Both the position numbers and the translations under genes were made by a program. DNA of 64,000 nucleotides, taken from contig NZ_DASUCC010000070.1 in the NCBI RefSeq assembly GCF_035762905.1, positions 62,001 through 126,000 on the forward strand. The letters run 5' to 3'. The DNA comes from DASYTH01 sp035762905 (lineage in GTDB: Bacteria > Actinomycetota > Actinomycetes > Mycobacteriales > Pseudonocardiaceae). Positions 44,311-52,655 of the stretch are shown piece after piece (the stretch's first letter is position 1; the number at the start of each line of letters is the position of its first letter). The notes beneath the pieces were generated by a model. That model was not told where the DNA came from. It was given only the letters and a program-made list of their open reading frames with translations, and did no database searches.

Positions 44311-44375
44311 CGGTTGTTTCATCGAACCTACGCTCCTACCGTGGTGAGTACTGTCACGCAACCAAGGAGGAGGCG

Positions 44376-44528
44376 ATGGGAAAGCTCGCCGAGCAGAGCA
44401 CGCTGCCGCACACCGCGGGCGTGCTCAAACGAGCCGTGCGGCGCCGCGCCCGCAGGCGGCCGGCCCAGCACATCCGCCGGCCGGCAAACCCGGGCGTGCG
44501 CCGCGGCCCGGACGGCTCGAGGAAGTGA
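44376..44528 (+). CDS. 50-residue very basic small protein
   Basis: A short gene with a textbook ribosome site (AAGGAGG ten bases before ATG 44376). The product begins MGKLAEQSTLPHTAGVLKRA and continues with many Arg, Pro and Gly, roughly 15 arginines in 50 residues. No known family. It lies just before the two-gene oxidoreductase operon and may share its transcript. Nucleic-acid binding or disorder is suggested by composition only. Confidence 0.6.
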   Translation: MGKLAEQSTLPHTAGVLKRAVRRRARRRPAQHIRRPANPGVRRGPDGSRK

Positions 44529-44624
44529 TTGGGAGAAAAGGAAAATCTCGCTAGGCACGAGCGAAGAAGACATGCGGGAGGCCCGGCTGCATCCTGGATC
44601 CGATACGCCGGAGGAGGTGCCGCC

Positions 44625-45197
44625 GTGCAACCGGGCCCGTTGGACGAAGAGCAAACCAAGATCATGACGTTGGAGGCGTTCGCCGACACGATCATCCCGG
44701 GCGAGAAGCGGTCGCCGGACGACCACGCCATCGCCGGGGTTTCGGAGGGCGGCGGCGCGGTGGCCGCCGGCGCGCTCGAGCTGCTGCACGACCAGGCGGC
44801 CGGCGTGGTCGCCGGGCTGCCGTACCTGGCCGCGTCGCTGAACGGGCACGCGCAGACCCACGCGGCGGAGCGCGGGCTGGAGCTGGACGGCTCCCTGCCC
44901 GCCTTCGTCGCACTGTCCTATCCGGACAGAGTGGCCGTGGTCGAGCGGCTGACCACACCCGGCCACCCGGAGAAGGACGGCTGGGTGCTGCTGGCCCTGT
45001 TCAGCAACATGGCCTTCGACGTCGCCGCGCACCGGCACACGGTCGAGGCGCTCGAGTCCGGGCACCCTGGCCTGCTGGCCATGGGCTTCACCAAGCCGGA
45101 CGCCGACGGGCTGTGGCGGTTCGCCGAGTACTCCTACGGCGCGGAGCTGGCCAAGCGGCATCCGGACACCGACCTCGACACGGGGAGCCTCGCGTGA
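44625..45197 (+). CDS. gluconate 2-dehydrogenase subunit 3-like partner protein
   Basis: A 190-residue protein with TLEAFADTIIPGEKRSPDD near the N-terminus, the signature of gluconate 2-dehydrogenase subunit-3-like proteins (DUF5987 in actinobacteria). There is no signal peptide. GAGGAGG lies upstream of GTG 44625. Its stop overlaps the start of the GMC oxidoreductase gene (GTGA at 45194-45197), fitting the usual two-component arrangement in which the small subunit accompanies the flavoprotein. Confidence 0.8.
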   Translation: MQPGPLDEEQTKIMTLEAFADTIIPGEKRSPDDHAIAGVSEGGGAVAAGALELLHDQAAGVVAGLPYLAASLNGHAQTHAAERGLELDGSLPAFVALSYPDRVAVVERLTTPGHPEKDGWVLLALFSNMAFDVAAHRHTVEALESGHPGLLAMGFTKPDADGLWRFAEYSYGAELAKRHPDTDLDTGSLA

Positions 45198-46831
45198 GCA
45201 CGGAGCAGACCGACGTCCTGGTGATCGGCAGCGGGTTCGGCGGCGCCATCGCCGCGTACTACCTGGCCGCGGGCGGCGCGCGGGTGACCGTGCTGGAGCG
45301 CGGACCCTGGCTGGACGCCGAGGACTTCGACCACGACTACCTGCTCGGCTCGTCGTACACCCGGGTGTTCGACTTCGTGGCCGGCGACGGGATGAGCGTG
45401 CTCGGCGGCAACTGCGTCGGCGGCGGCAGCGTGGTCTACTTCGCCGCGCTCCCCCGGGCGCCGCGGTTCGTCTTCGAGCGGACCGGCGGCACCGGCAAGC
45501 GACTGTGGCCGGCGGCGATCGACCGGGACACGCTGGATCCCTGGTACGACCGGATCGCCGAGGTCATGCCGGTGACCCAGCAGACCTGGAACGACGTCAC
45601 CTATGCCGGCGGCCTGTGGGCGGCGGCGTGCAACCACTCCGGGCACACCGCGAACCCGGTGCCGGTCGGCGTGGACAGCCGCAAGTGCGTGAACTGCAAC
45701 TGGATGATGGCCGGCTGCCGGTTCGACGCCAAGCGCTCGCTGCTGTTCAGCTACCTCCCCGCGGCGGTCGCGCACGGCGCGCAGATCCGGCCGCTGCACG
45801 AGGTTCAGCAGATCTCCAAGACCGACGACGGCGATTTCCGGGTGCACTACAAGATCGTCGACGACGAGGACTACCGGATCCTGCACGAGGACGGGGCGAT
45901 CGACGCCAAGATCGTGATCGTGGCCGCGGGCGCCGGTGCCACGCCACCGATCCTGCAGCGCTCCGAGGCGACGCTCGGCCCGATGCCGCACGGTGTCGGG
46001 CGGTACTTCTCCGGCAACGGCGAACGGCTGAACACCGCCGTGTTCAACGACGACAAGGTGCGCGAGGTGCTCGGCCTGTCCCGGGCCGACGGGATCGGGT
46101 ACCGGGCCAACCAGATCGGCAAGGGCCCGGTGGTCGCCTGTTGGGACTACCTGGACGGCGCCCGGCCCGAGTTCAGCCGGTTCTCGTTGGAACAGCTGTA
46201 CTTCCCGCCCGGTCTCGGCACGATCCTCGCCCAGGCCCCGGATGCCACCGGCCCGGCCTGGTTCGGCAAGGAGAAGAAGGAACTGCTCAAACGCTGGCAG
46301 GACTGGCTGATCATCTTCCAGATGACCGAGGACAACAACGAGGGCGTCTTCGGCCCGCCTCCCCCGACCGGCAACGCGTTCCGGATCTCCCAGCAGATGC
46401 TCGGCCGCGGCCCGCTGCGCTACGACCCCACCCCGGAAACCCTGCGCGGCTGGGCCGAAGCCGACGCCGCGTGCAAGGAGATCCTGGAGAAGGACGGCCT
46501 GGCCAAGGTCACCCCGTGGACCAACGACGTGGTCGGCGCCTACACCGTGCACCCGTTGTCGTCCTGCCGGATCGGCGACGACCCGGCCACCTCCGCCCTC
46601 GACGACAACCACGAGTTACGCGGCCACCCCGGCATCTTCGTCACCGACGGCTCCGCGGTGCCCACCGGCGTCACGGTCAACCCGGCGCTGACCATCGGCG
46701 CCCTTGCCGAACGCGCCATGCCGGCCATCGTGCGGGCGGCACGGGACCGCGGCGTGCCGGTCCGGTACGGCGCCCCGCTTCCGGTCAACGCCACCGGCAC
46801 CCCGATGAAGCGAACCAGCCAGGCCGCCTGA
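45194..46831 (+). CDS. GMC family FAD oxidoreductase (cholesterol-oxidase-like)
   Basis: A 545-residue flavoprotein. FAD-binding VIGSGFGGAIAAYYL at the N-terminus, ERGPWLD, GGNCVGGGSVVYF, and the C-terminal active-site region HPLSSCRIG and NPALTIGALAERA are all present. It resembles the cholesterol oxidase/GMC subgroup. A cysteine cluster KCVNCNWMMAGC occurs near residue 165. No signal peptide or twin-arginine motif is seen, so it is probably cytoplasmic with its DUF5987-like partner. Alcohol or sterol substrate not determinable. Confidence 0.9.
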   Translation: MSTEQTDVLVIGSGFGGAIAAYYLAAGGARVTVLERGPWLDAEDFDHDYLLGSSYTRVFDFVAGDGMSVLGGNCVGGGSVVYFAALPRAPRFVFERTGGTGKRLWPAAIDRDTLDPWYDRIAEVMPVTQQTWNDVTYAGGLWAAACNHSGHTANPVPVGVDSRKCVNCNWMMAGCRFDAKRSLLFSYLPAAVAHGAQIRPLHEVQQISKTDDGDFRVHYKIVDDEDYRILHEDGAIDAKIVIVAAGAGATPPILQRSEATLGPMPHGVGRYFSGNGERLNTAVFNDDKVREVLGLSRADGIGYRANQIGKGPVVACWDYLDGARPEFSRFSLEQLYFPPGLGTILAQAPDATGPAWFGKEKKELLKRWQDWLIIFQMTEDNNEGVFGPPPPTGNAFRISQQMLGRGPLRYDPTPETLRGWAEADAACKEILEKDGLAKVTPWTNDVVGAYTVHPLSSCRIGDDPATSALDDNHELRGHPGIFVTDGSAVPTGVTVNPALTIGALAERAMPAIVRAARDRGVPVRYGAPLPVNATGTPMKRTSQAA

Positions 46832-46842
46832 GCGGCGGTCCG

Positions 46843-46890
46843 AAAAAGCGCTGTAGGCGTCGGCCCCGGCCGGCGCCTACGGCGCTTTCT
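46843..46890 (+). terminator. hairpin terminator after GMC gene
   Basis: GTAGGCG (46853-46859) pairs with CGCCTAC (46874-46880), extended after a one-base mismatch by AAAGCGC (46845-46851) with GCGCTTT (46882-46888). It lies 13 bases after the stop and ends in TTTCT. Confidence 0.85.
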
Positions 46891-46983
46891 GCGCACGATG
46901 GGATACACCAGATGGTTGCGCGACGAAACTCAGCCACCGTACCCTATAAGTAGCATCACGAAACCAACTCTGGGAGCGACCGA

Positions 46984-47280
46984 ATGGACAAGCGCTACAA
47001 GCTGACCGGCGGGACCGAATTCCTCGACGAATGGAGTGGGCAGGCCGGCCAGGCGCGCAGAAACGTCGTGTACGGGGCGTTGTTCGCCGTCATCGACGGC
47101 TCGGTGTTCCGCTCCTACGGCGTGTTGCGGGACACCCAGAACCCGTGGGAGCACTTCGTGCTGCTGCGCGAGGACCTGGTGCTGAAGGTCGCGTTCACGG
47201 CCGAGGACAGCTTCGCCATCCGCTACATCGGCGAGTTGGAGCACGCGCCGGGACTGGACCTGGCGATGGACGCCACGTAG
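46984..47280 (+). CDS. small protein of unknown function (DUF6235-like)
   Basis: A 98-residue protein beginning MDKRYKLTGGTEFLDEWSGQ, with a predicted single alpha/beta domain (VVYGALFAVIDGSVF, HFVLLREDLVLKVAF). I recall similar short proteins in Pseudonocardiales annotated DUF6235, but this is from memory. There is no signal peptide. GGGAG eight bases before ATG 46984 supports the start. Single-gene unit between two terminator/promoter regions. Confidence 0.7.
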   Translation: MDKRYKLTGGTEFLDEWSGQAGQARRNVVYGALFAVIDGSVFRSYGVLRDTQNPWEHFVLLREDLVLKVAFTAEDSFAIRYIGELEHAPGLDLAMDAT

Positions 47281-47398
47281 CCGGCCGACCCCGCTGCGTC
47301 GATATCCGCTGCCGGACGGGCCGCCCACGCGGCTCCGTTCGCCACCCTCGCCGGTAGGGTGACCGGCGAAGATACGAGCGGATTGGAGACCGGGGGAG

Positions 47399-50059
47399 AT
47401 GAGCATCGCCATGGAGACCGGAAAGCCCACCAGCAGCCACCCGCTGCTCGAGGACATTCACCGGGTGATCGCCGACAGGTCCTGCGCGGTGCTGTCCCTG
47501 GACATTTTCGACACCATTCTCTGGCGCCGGGTGCCCCGGCCGACCGACGTGTTCGCCATTCTCGGATCCCGGCTCAGAGCCGCCGGACAGTGCGCGCCCT
47601 GGGTCACCGACGCCACCTTCCGGCGGATGCGGATCGCCGCCGAGCAGGCCGCCCGCGAGCGCCGTGGCGAGGCGTGGGGCAACGAGGTGTCGCTGTTCGA
47701 CATCTGGGGCGAGATGCCGCCGGAGCCGTTCGGCGGCGCCCCGATCGAGCGGCTGGTCGAGGCCGAGGTCGAGCTCGAGCGCGAGTTCACCGAGGTGGAT
47801 CTGGACATCGCCGACGTCATCCAGCTGGCCAGGAAGAACGACGTGCCGGTGATCCTGGTCTCGGACACCTACTTCACCGAGGAGCACCTGCGCCACCTGC
47901 TGGACCGCCCCGAGTTGGGCCCGATGCAGGACGTCCGGGTGTTCCGCTCGCACCAGCACGGCCTGGACAAGGCCTCCGGGCTGTTCGAGATCGTGCTCAA
48001 GGAACTGGGCCGCGACCCCGAGCAGCTCGTGCACATCGGCGACAACGAGATCGCCGACCACGAGGCGCCGGCCGAGCTGGGCATCCGCACCCTGTGGTAC
48101 GAGCGGATCGACGACCGGTTCGGCGAGACCCTGGACCGGGAGCGGGAGGAGATCGAGCCGTTCGGCCCGGCGGCCGCGCTGCTCGACCCGCGCGCCGGCG
48201 ACTTCGGCCTGACCAGCCTGCGGGCCAAGACGCTGCTGTCCGGATCGAACAAACCCGCCTCGGCCACCGACACGGCCTGGCGCTACGGCGCCACGGTGCT
48301 CGGCCCGGTGCTCACCGGTCTGGCCGAGTGGGCGGCGCGGTGGGCGCACGAGACCGGTACGCAGGTGCTCTGGTGCCCGATGCGCGAGGGCGAGCTGCTG
48401 TCCAAGCTGGTCAACGACGCGGCCCGGACCCGCGGCTGGAAGGTGACCGCCAAGCCGATCTGGCTGTCCCGGCACGTGGTGTCCATCGCGGCGCTGGACG
48501 CCTTCGACACCGACTCGGTCACCGACTTCATCCGGCGCAGCTACCAGCCCACCGTGCGACAACTGCTCGGCATGCTGCACCTGCGCTCCGGCGACGTGCC
48601 GGTGCTGGCCGGCGAACTGGACACCGTGCTGGACAACGGTCCGGTGGTCGAGCGGGTCGCCATCGCCCTCACCGAGGCGCCGCACATCCGCAACCAGTTG
48701 GCCGCGCGGGTCACGGCCATGCGCGACCGGCTGATCCGGATGCTGCAAGGCACCGGCGCCCTTGACGCCCCCGAGATGACCCTGGTCGACCTGGGCTGGG
48801 GCGGCACCATCCAGTACTACCTGGCCCGGGTGCTGAAGCTGGCCGAGGCCGGGGTCACCGTCAACGGCCTCTACCTGGCCACCGACCACCGCTCCACCCG
48901 GGTGTACCGGGCGGGGCTGCGCGCCGAGGGCTTCCTGGCGCAGGCCGGGCACCCGCAGGAGGTCGCGGCCACCCTGACCCGCAGCCCCGAGGTGCTCGAG
49001 CAGTGCGTCAACGCGGTGTGCGGCTCGCTGATCGACCTGACCGAGGACGCCAAGCCGGTGCTCGGCGCGGCCAACGACGCCCCGTCGCAGAGCGCCGAGC
49101 GGCAGGCCGCCCAGGACGGGATCGTCGCCTTCCAGCAGCAGTGGAACCGGTACGTGGACAACGCCGGCGGCGCGTGGACCGACCTGACCGGCTCGGCCGC
49201 CCGCAAGCGGCTGGCCAACATCCTGATCTCGGCCATGAAGGCCCCGACCGCGGACGAGGCCGGGGTGTTCGGCCGTTGGCAGCACGAGGACAACTTCGGC
49301 TCGACCGTGATCACCCGGCTGCTGCCGGAGGACCTGGCGGCGGCGATCCCTTACATGTCCCCGAACGACCTGAACGACCTGGACATGCGGGACTCGTTCT
49401 GGCCGGCGCTGATCGCCACCTCGGACACCGCGCTGGCCGCGGCGAGCAAGGCGATGGCCTCCGGACGGATCGACCCGGCGATCTTCGAACCGTCCGGCGA
49501 GCCCAGCGAGACGGTGATCTACTACCACACGCTGGACGACCGCTGGCACAAGGGCCCGAGCAAGCCGGTGCGGATCAACCACAACGGACTGTCGTTCGCC
49601 CGGCTGGCGTTCGAGGCGTTCGACACCGACATCGTCTCGCTGATCATTCCGGGCCGGCCGGCGGTGGTGCGGATCGACTGGATCGAGGCCCGGGTGATCG
49701 CCGGCAAGCGCCGGGTGCCGGAGCCGATCCGCTGGGACCGCGCCGAGGACTTCGCCGGCCTGGACTACCGCGAGTGCCGCTGGCTGGGCGCCAACATGGT
49801 CGAGTTCACCACACCGGAGGCCGCGGTGATCCTGCCGCTGGCCGCCAGGGGCGGCGGGCCGGTCACCTCTGCTCAGATCACGGTCGCCTTCGCTATGCTG
49901 CCGCAGTCCATGTCCCGGTTCGCGCATCAACTCCCCCTCGGTTCCAAGATGGCGCGGATTTCGGGCCGGTTGCGCGACGAATATCGGGCGCGAGGCGCCA
50001 AGGGTGTCGCCACCGGCGCGGCCCGCCTCGCCCTACGCAAGCTGGCAGGCCCGCAATGA
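47399..50059 (+). CDS. large HAD-domain protein of glycan cluster
   Basis: An 886-residue protein. The N-terminal 230 residues are a HAD phosphatase-like domain: motif I SLDIFDTILW (Asp35, Asp38), motif II near VILVSDTYF, motif III/IV HIGDNEIAD. The following roughly 600 residues have no family that I can name; they include GTQVLWCPMREGELLSK, LVDLGWGGTIQYYL and a beta-rich C-terminal part. Such long HAD proteins occur in polysaccharide clusters. The stop overlaps the methyltransferase start (ATGA). The start ATG 47399 has GGAG ten bases upstream; ATG 47411 is possible. Confidence 0.8.
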   Translation: MSIAMETGKPTSSHPLLEDIHRVIADRSCAVLSLDIFDTILWRRVPRPTDVFAILGSRLRAAGQCAPWVTDATFRRMRIAAEQAARERRGEAWGNEVSLFDIWGEMPPEPFGGAPIERLVEAEVELEREFTEVDLDIADVIQLARKNDVPVILVSDTYFTEEHLRHLLDRPELGPMQDVRVFRSHQHGLDKASGLFEIVLKELGRDPEQLVHIGDNEIADHEAPAELGIRTLWYERIDDRFGETLDREREEIEPFGPAAALLDPRAGDFGLTSLRAKTLLSGSNKPASATDTAWRYGATVLGPVLTGLAEWAARWAHETGTQVLWCPMREGELLSKLVNDAARTRGWKVTAKPIWLSRHVVSIAALDAFDTDSVTDFIRRSYQPTVRQLLGMLHLRSGDVPVLAGELDTVLDNGPVVERVAIALTEAPHIRNQLAARVTAMRDRLIRMLQGTGALDAPEMTLVDLGWGGTIQYYLARVLKLAEAGVTVNGLYLATDHRSTRVYRAGLRAEGFLAQAGHPQEVAATLTRSPEVLEQCVNAVCGSLIDLTEDAKPVLGAANDAPSQSAERQAAQDGIVAFQQQWNRYVDNAGGAWTDLTGSAARKRLANILISAMKAPTADEAGVFGRWQHEDNFGSTVITRLLPEDLAAAIPYMSPNDLNDLDMRDSFWPALIATSDTALAAASKAMASGRIDPAIFEPSGEPSETVIYYHTLDDRWHKGPSKPVRINHNGLSFARLAFEAFDTDIVSLIIPGRPAVVRIDWIEARVIAGKRRVPEPIRWDRAEDFAGLDYRECRWLGANMVEFTTPEAAVILPLAARGGGPVTSAQITVAFAMLPQSMSRFAHQLPLGSKMARISGRLRDEYRARGAKGVATGAARLALRKLAGPQ

Positions 50060-51105
50060 ATCATCAGGTCCACGTAGGCACGCGGGACGATCCGCACGCC
50101 CAGGCCCGCAGCGCCCGCACGCTGCCGGTTCTGCTCCACTCCATGGCGGTCTTCCGCGAGCTGTTCGAGATCATCTTCGACAGCCGGGAGATCCGTACCG
50201 TGGTCGAGGTCGGGGTGGAGTCGGGCAAGGTCAGCGGTATGTACGCCGAGCTTGGCGCGACCGCGGTCTACTGCGTGGACCCCAAGCCGACCGACGAGAT
50301 CCGGGCGAACCTGGCCGAGAACGACGCGCTGCACCTGGTCGAGGGCTGGTCCCCGGACGTGCTGGCCGACCTGCCGGTCGCCGACATGTACGTGCTGGAC
50401 GGCGACCACAACTACGCGATCGTGCACGACGAGTTGGCCTGGGTGATGGCCAACGCGCCGGACGCGGTCATCGTGCTGCACGACGTGATGTGGCCGTGTG
50501 CCCGCCGCGACCTGTACTACGAGCCGTCCGCGCTCGGGCCGGAGCGGCGGCATCCGGCGTCTGCGGACGGGCCCACCGTGTGGCATGACGAGCTGACCCC
50601 GGCCGGTTTCGTCGGCCTCGGTGCGTTCACGTCGGCCGAGCGGGCCGGCGGCGAGCGCAACGGCGTGCTCACCGCCGTCGAGGACGCGGTCGCCGAGTCT
50701 CCGTGGCCGGACGGCTGGCGGTTCGAGCTGGTCCCGGCCGTGTTCGGGATGGGCATCCTGGTCCGGACCACGCCGGAGGCCGACCGGCTGCTCGAGCGGC
50801 TGCGGCCATTCACCGAGTCCAGACTGCTGTGCATCCTCGAGAACAACCGGATCGCCTTGTACACCAAGGTGTTGCAGATGCAGTTCGAGGCCGTCGCACA
50901 CGCCGACGACGCCGACCGGCTGGCCGAAACCGTTGCCCGGCAACGACATGAGCTGGCGGCGGCGGCCACCCGGCAGGCCAACCAGGTGCTCGCCCTGCAG
51001 CTGGAGGTCGACCGGCTGCGCGGCCTGCTCGGCCGCCGGTTCCGTCCCCGGCTGGCCGGCGCGTTACGCCGGCTGGCCAGGCTGCTGCGCCGGCTCGGTC
51101 TCTAG
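50056..51105 (+). CDS. class I SAM-dependent methyltransferase
   Basis: A 349-residue protein. The SAM-binding motif is VVEVGVESGKVSGMY, followed by acidic VYCVDPKP and MYVLDGDHNY, as in the methyltransferase family 24/cephalosporin-hydroxylase-like group found in glycan clusters. The C-terminal 80 residues form a predicted coiled coil (AETVARQRHELAAAA, LALQLEVDRLRGLL) and a basic amphipathic tail that may attach to the membrane. It overlaps the HAD gene by four bases, so the two probably act together on the same polymer. Confidence 0.85.
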   Translation: MNHQVHVGTRDDPHAQARSARTLPVLLHSMAVFRELFEIIFDSREIRTVVEVGVESGKVSGMYAELGATAVYCVDPKPTDEIRANLAENDALHLVEGWSPDVLADLPVADMYVLDGDHNYAIVHDELAWVMANAPDAVIVLHDVMWPCARRDLYYEPSALGPERRHPASADGPTVWHDELTPAGFVGLGAFTSAERAGGERNGVLTAVEDAVAESPWPDGWRFELVPAVFGMGILVRTTPEADRLLERLRPFTESRLLCILENNRIALYTKVLQMQFEAVAHADDADRLAETVARQRHELAAAATRQANQVLALQLEVDRLRGLLGRRFRPRLAGALRRLARLLRRLGL

Positions 51106-52655
51106 ACTCCGGTCAACGCCGGTGCCGGCTCGTCCGTGCGCTCCGGTTCGGTCTCCCCGACCGGAATCCGCGAGGCCAGCCAGTACACCGCGAACAGCAC
51201 TCCGACCGCGACGGTGCAGGTCAGGATCGGCAGCGCGACGCCGAGCGGCGGCGCCCAGCTCCCGTTGAACGGGTTGATGCTGCGGAACCCGGAGTCCCAC
51301 CGGACCATGGTGAACAGCAGGCAGACCAGGTGGATCGGCAGCAGCACCAGGGCGAGCAGCCGGGTGGTCAGCCGAACCCACTGCGCGGAGAGCCACCGCC
51401 GGGCCAGCACGTGCGCGCCGAACAGGCACAGACCCACCGCCCCGGTCAGGAAGTAGCGGCCCTGGTTGAACAGGCCGATCTGGTTCGCGGTGAGGATCTC
51501 CATCAGGGTCAGCGGCGCGAAGGTGGCCACGAACAGGCCGATCAGCCGCCATCGGTCGGCCCGGGTGCCCAGCGCAAGGCCGCCGAGGAACAGCAGCCCG
51601 AAGGCCATGAACCAGGCCACGTAGATCAGCCGGGGCATCAGCGTCTCGGCCCAGCCCATCACGCCGACCATCTGGTTCGCCATGTTCGGCCACACGTGGT
51701 CGATGGCCGTGGCGCGCAGGATCTCGGCGGTGCTGAAGCCGTGGTCGTAGGTCAGCGGGTCGACCGTGCCGGCCACCAGCGTCCAGCCCAGCCCGGCGAG
51801 CGTGGCGACGCCCGCGGCGATCCCCCAGCCGCGCACCGCCCGGTCCCGGACCAGCTCGCGCACCCGCTGCCGGGAGGACGGCAGCAGCACCGCGCCGACG
51901 ATCACCGCCAGCCACAGCACACCGGTGAACCGGGGGGTGACCAGCGTGACGGCCGAGGCGCCGGCCAGCGCGACGGCGGCCCGGTTGATCCCCGCGCGTT
52001 GTTCGTGCACCAGGGTGATCAGCGCGGTGAACAGGGCGACCCCGGCGGCGATCTCGATGCCGTTGGGGTTGATCGCCCCGGCCAGGTGCGCGGTCATCGG
52101 GGTGACCGCCACGACCACGCCGGCGACCAGCGCGCGGTGTCGGGTCCACCGGCTGGCCCCGACCAGCGCGCAGGCCAGCAGCGCGGCCACCGCGGCCCCG
52201 GTGAGCGCCCGGGCCAGCATGATTCCGGGCCAGGACGGCCAGACCGACAGCGGCCAACCGGCGAGCACGTAGTAGACCGGGTTGGCCTTGGCCGCCTCGG
52301 TGGTCACCCGCACCGGCGTGGTGTCCCCGCCCGGCTCCGGCGCGCAGTCGGCCGGCACGTCCGGGTGTTGCGGGAAGCAGCGCGGCCGGACCAGGCTGCG
52401 CGGCACGGTCTGGTACCCGCTGAGGTCCCGCTCGCTGGACGGGACCGGGTTGAACACGTCGCCGTCCCGCGCGATGTCCGCGCCGCCCGGCTGCACCGGC
52501 GGGGCGATCAACTGGCCGTCGAGCACCCCGGCCGCGCGGATCGCGTGCCGCTGCTCGTCCGGCGGGCCGTTGTACGGCGCGGCCAGCGCCCAGGCCAGAT
52601 GCAGCAGCCAGAAGCCGGCGAAGGCCAGCAGCCACAGCCGGACCGCGCTACGCAT
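51102..52655 (-). CDS. DUF2142 polytopic membrane protein (copy 1)
   Basis: A 517-residue membrane protein with about ten helices and a large extracytoplasmic loop after the first (GPPDEQRHAIRAAGV, then a Cys-containing segment). DUF2142 proteins resemble the GT-C glycosyltransferases, and the conserved acidic PPDE is likely the catalytic-type motif. It is highly similar to the adjacent gene at 52648 and overlaps it by eight bases. ATG 52655 was chosen; a GTG at 52688 would extend it into its neighbour. It may transfer a sugar from a lipid carrier (inference). Confidence 0.87.
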   Translation of the reverse strand: MRSAVRLWLLAFAGFWLLHLAWALAAPYNGPPDEQRHAIRAAGVLDGQLIAPPVQPGGADIARDGDVFNPVPSSERDLSGYQTVPRSLVRPRCFPQHPDVPADCAPEPGGDTTPVRVTTEAAKANPVYYVLAGWPLSVWPSWPGIMLARALTGAAVAALLACALVGASRWTRHRALVAGVVVAVTPMTAHLAGAINPNGIEIAAGVALFTALITLVHEQRAGINRAAVALAGASAVTLVTPRFTGVLWLAVIVGAVLLPSSRQRVRELVRDRAVRGWGIAAGVATLAGLGWTLVAGTVDPLTYDHGFSTAEILRATAIDHVWPNMANQMVGVMGWAETLMPRLIYVAWFMAFGLLFLGGLALGTRADRWRLIGLFVATFAPLTLMEILTANQIGLFNQGRYFLTGAVGLCLFGAHVLARRWLSAQWVRLTTRLLALVLLPIHLVCLLFTMVRWDSGFRSINPFNGSWAPPLGVALPILTCTVAVGVLFAVYWLASRIPVGETEPERTDEPAPALTGV

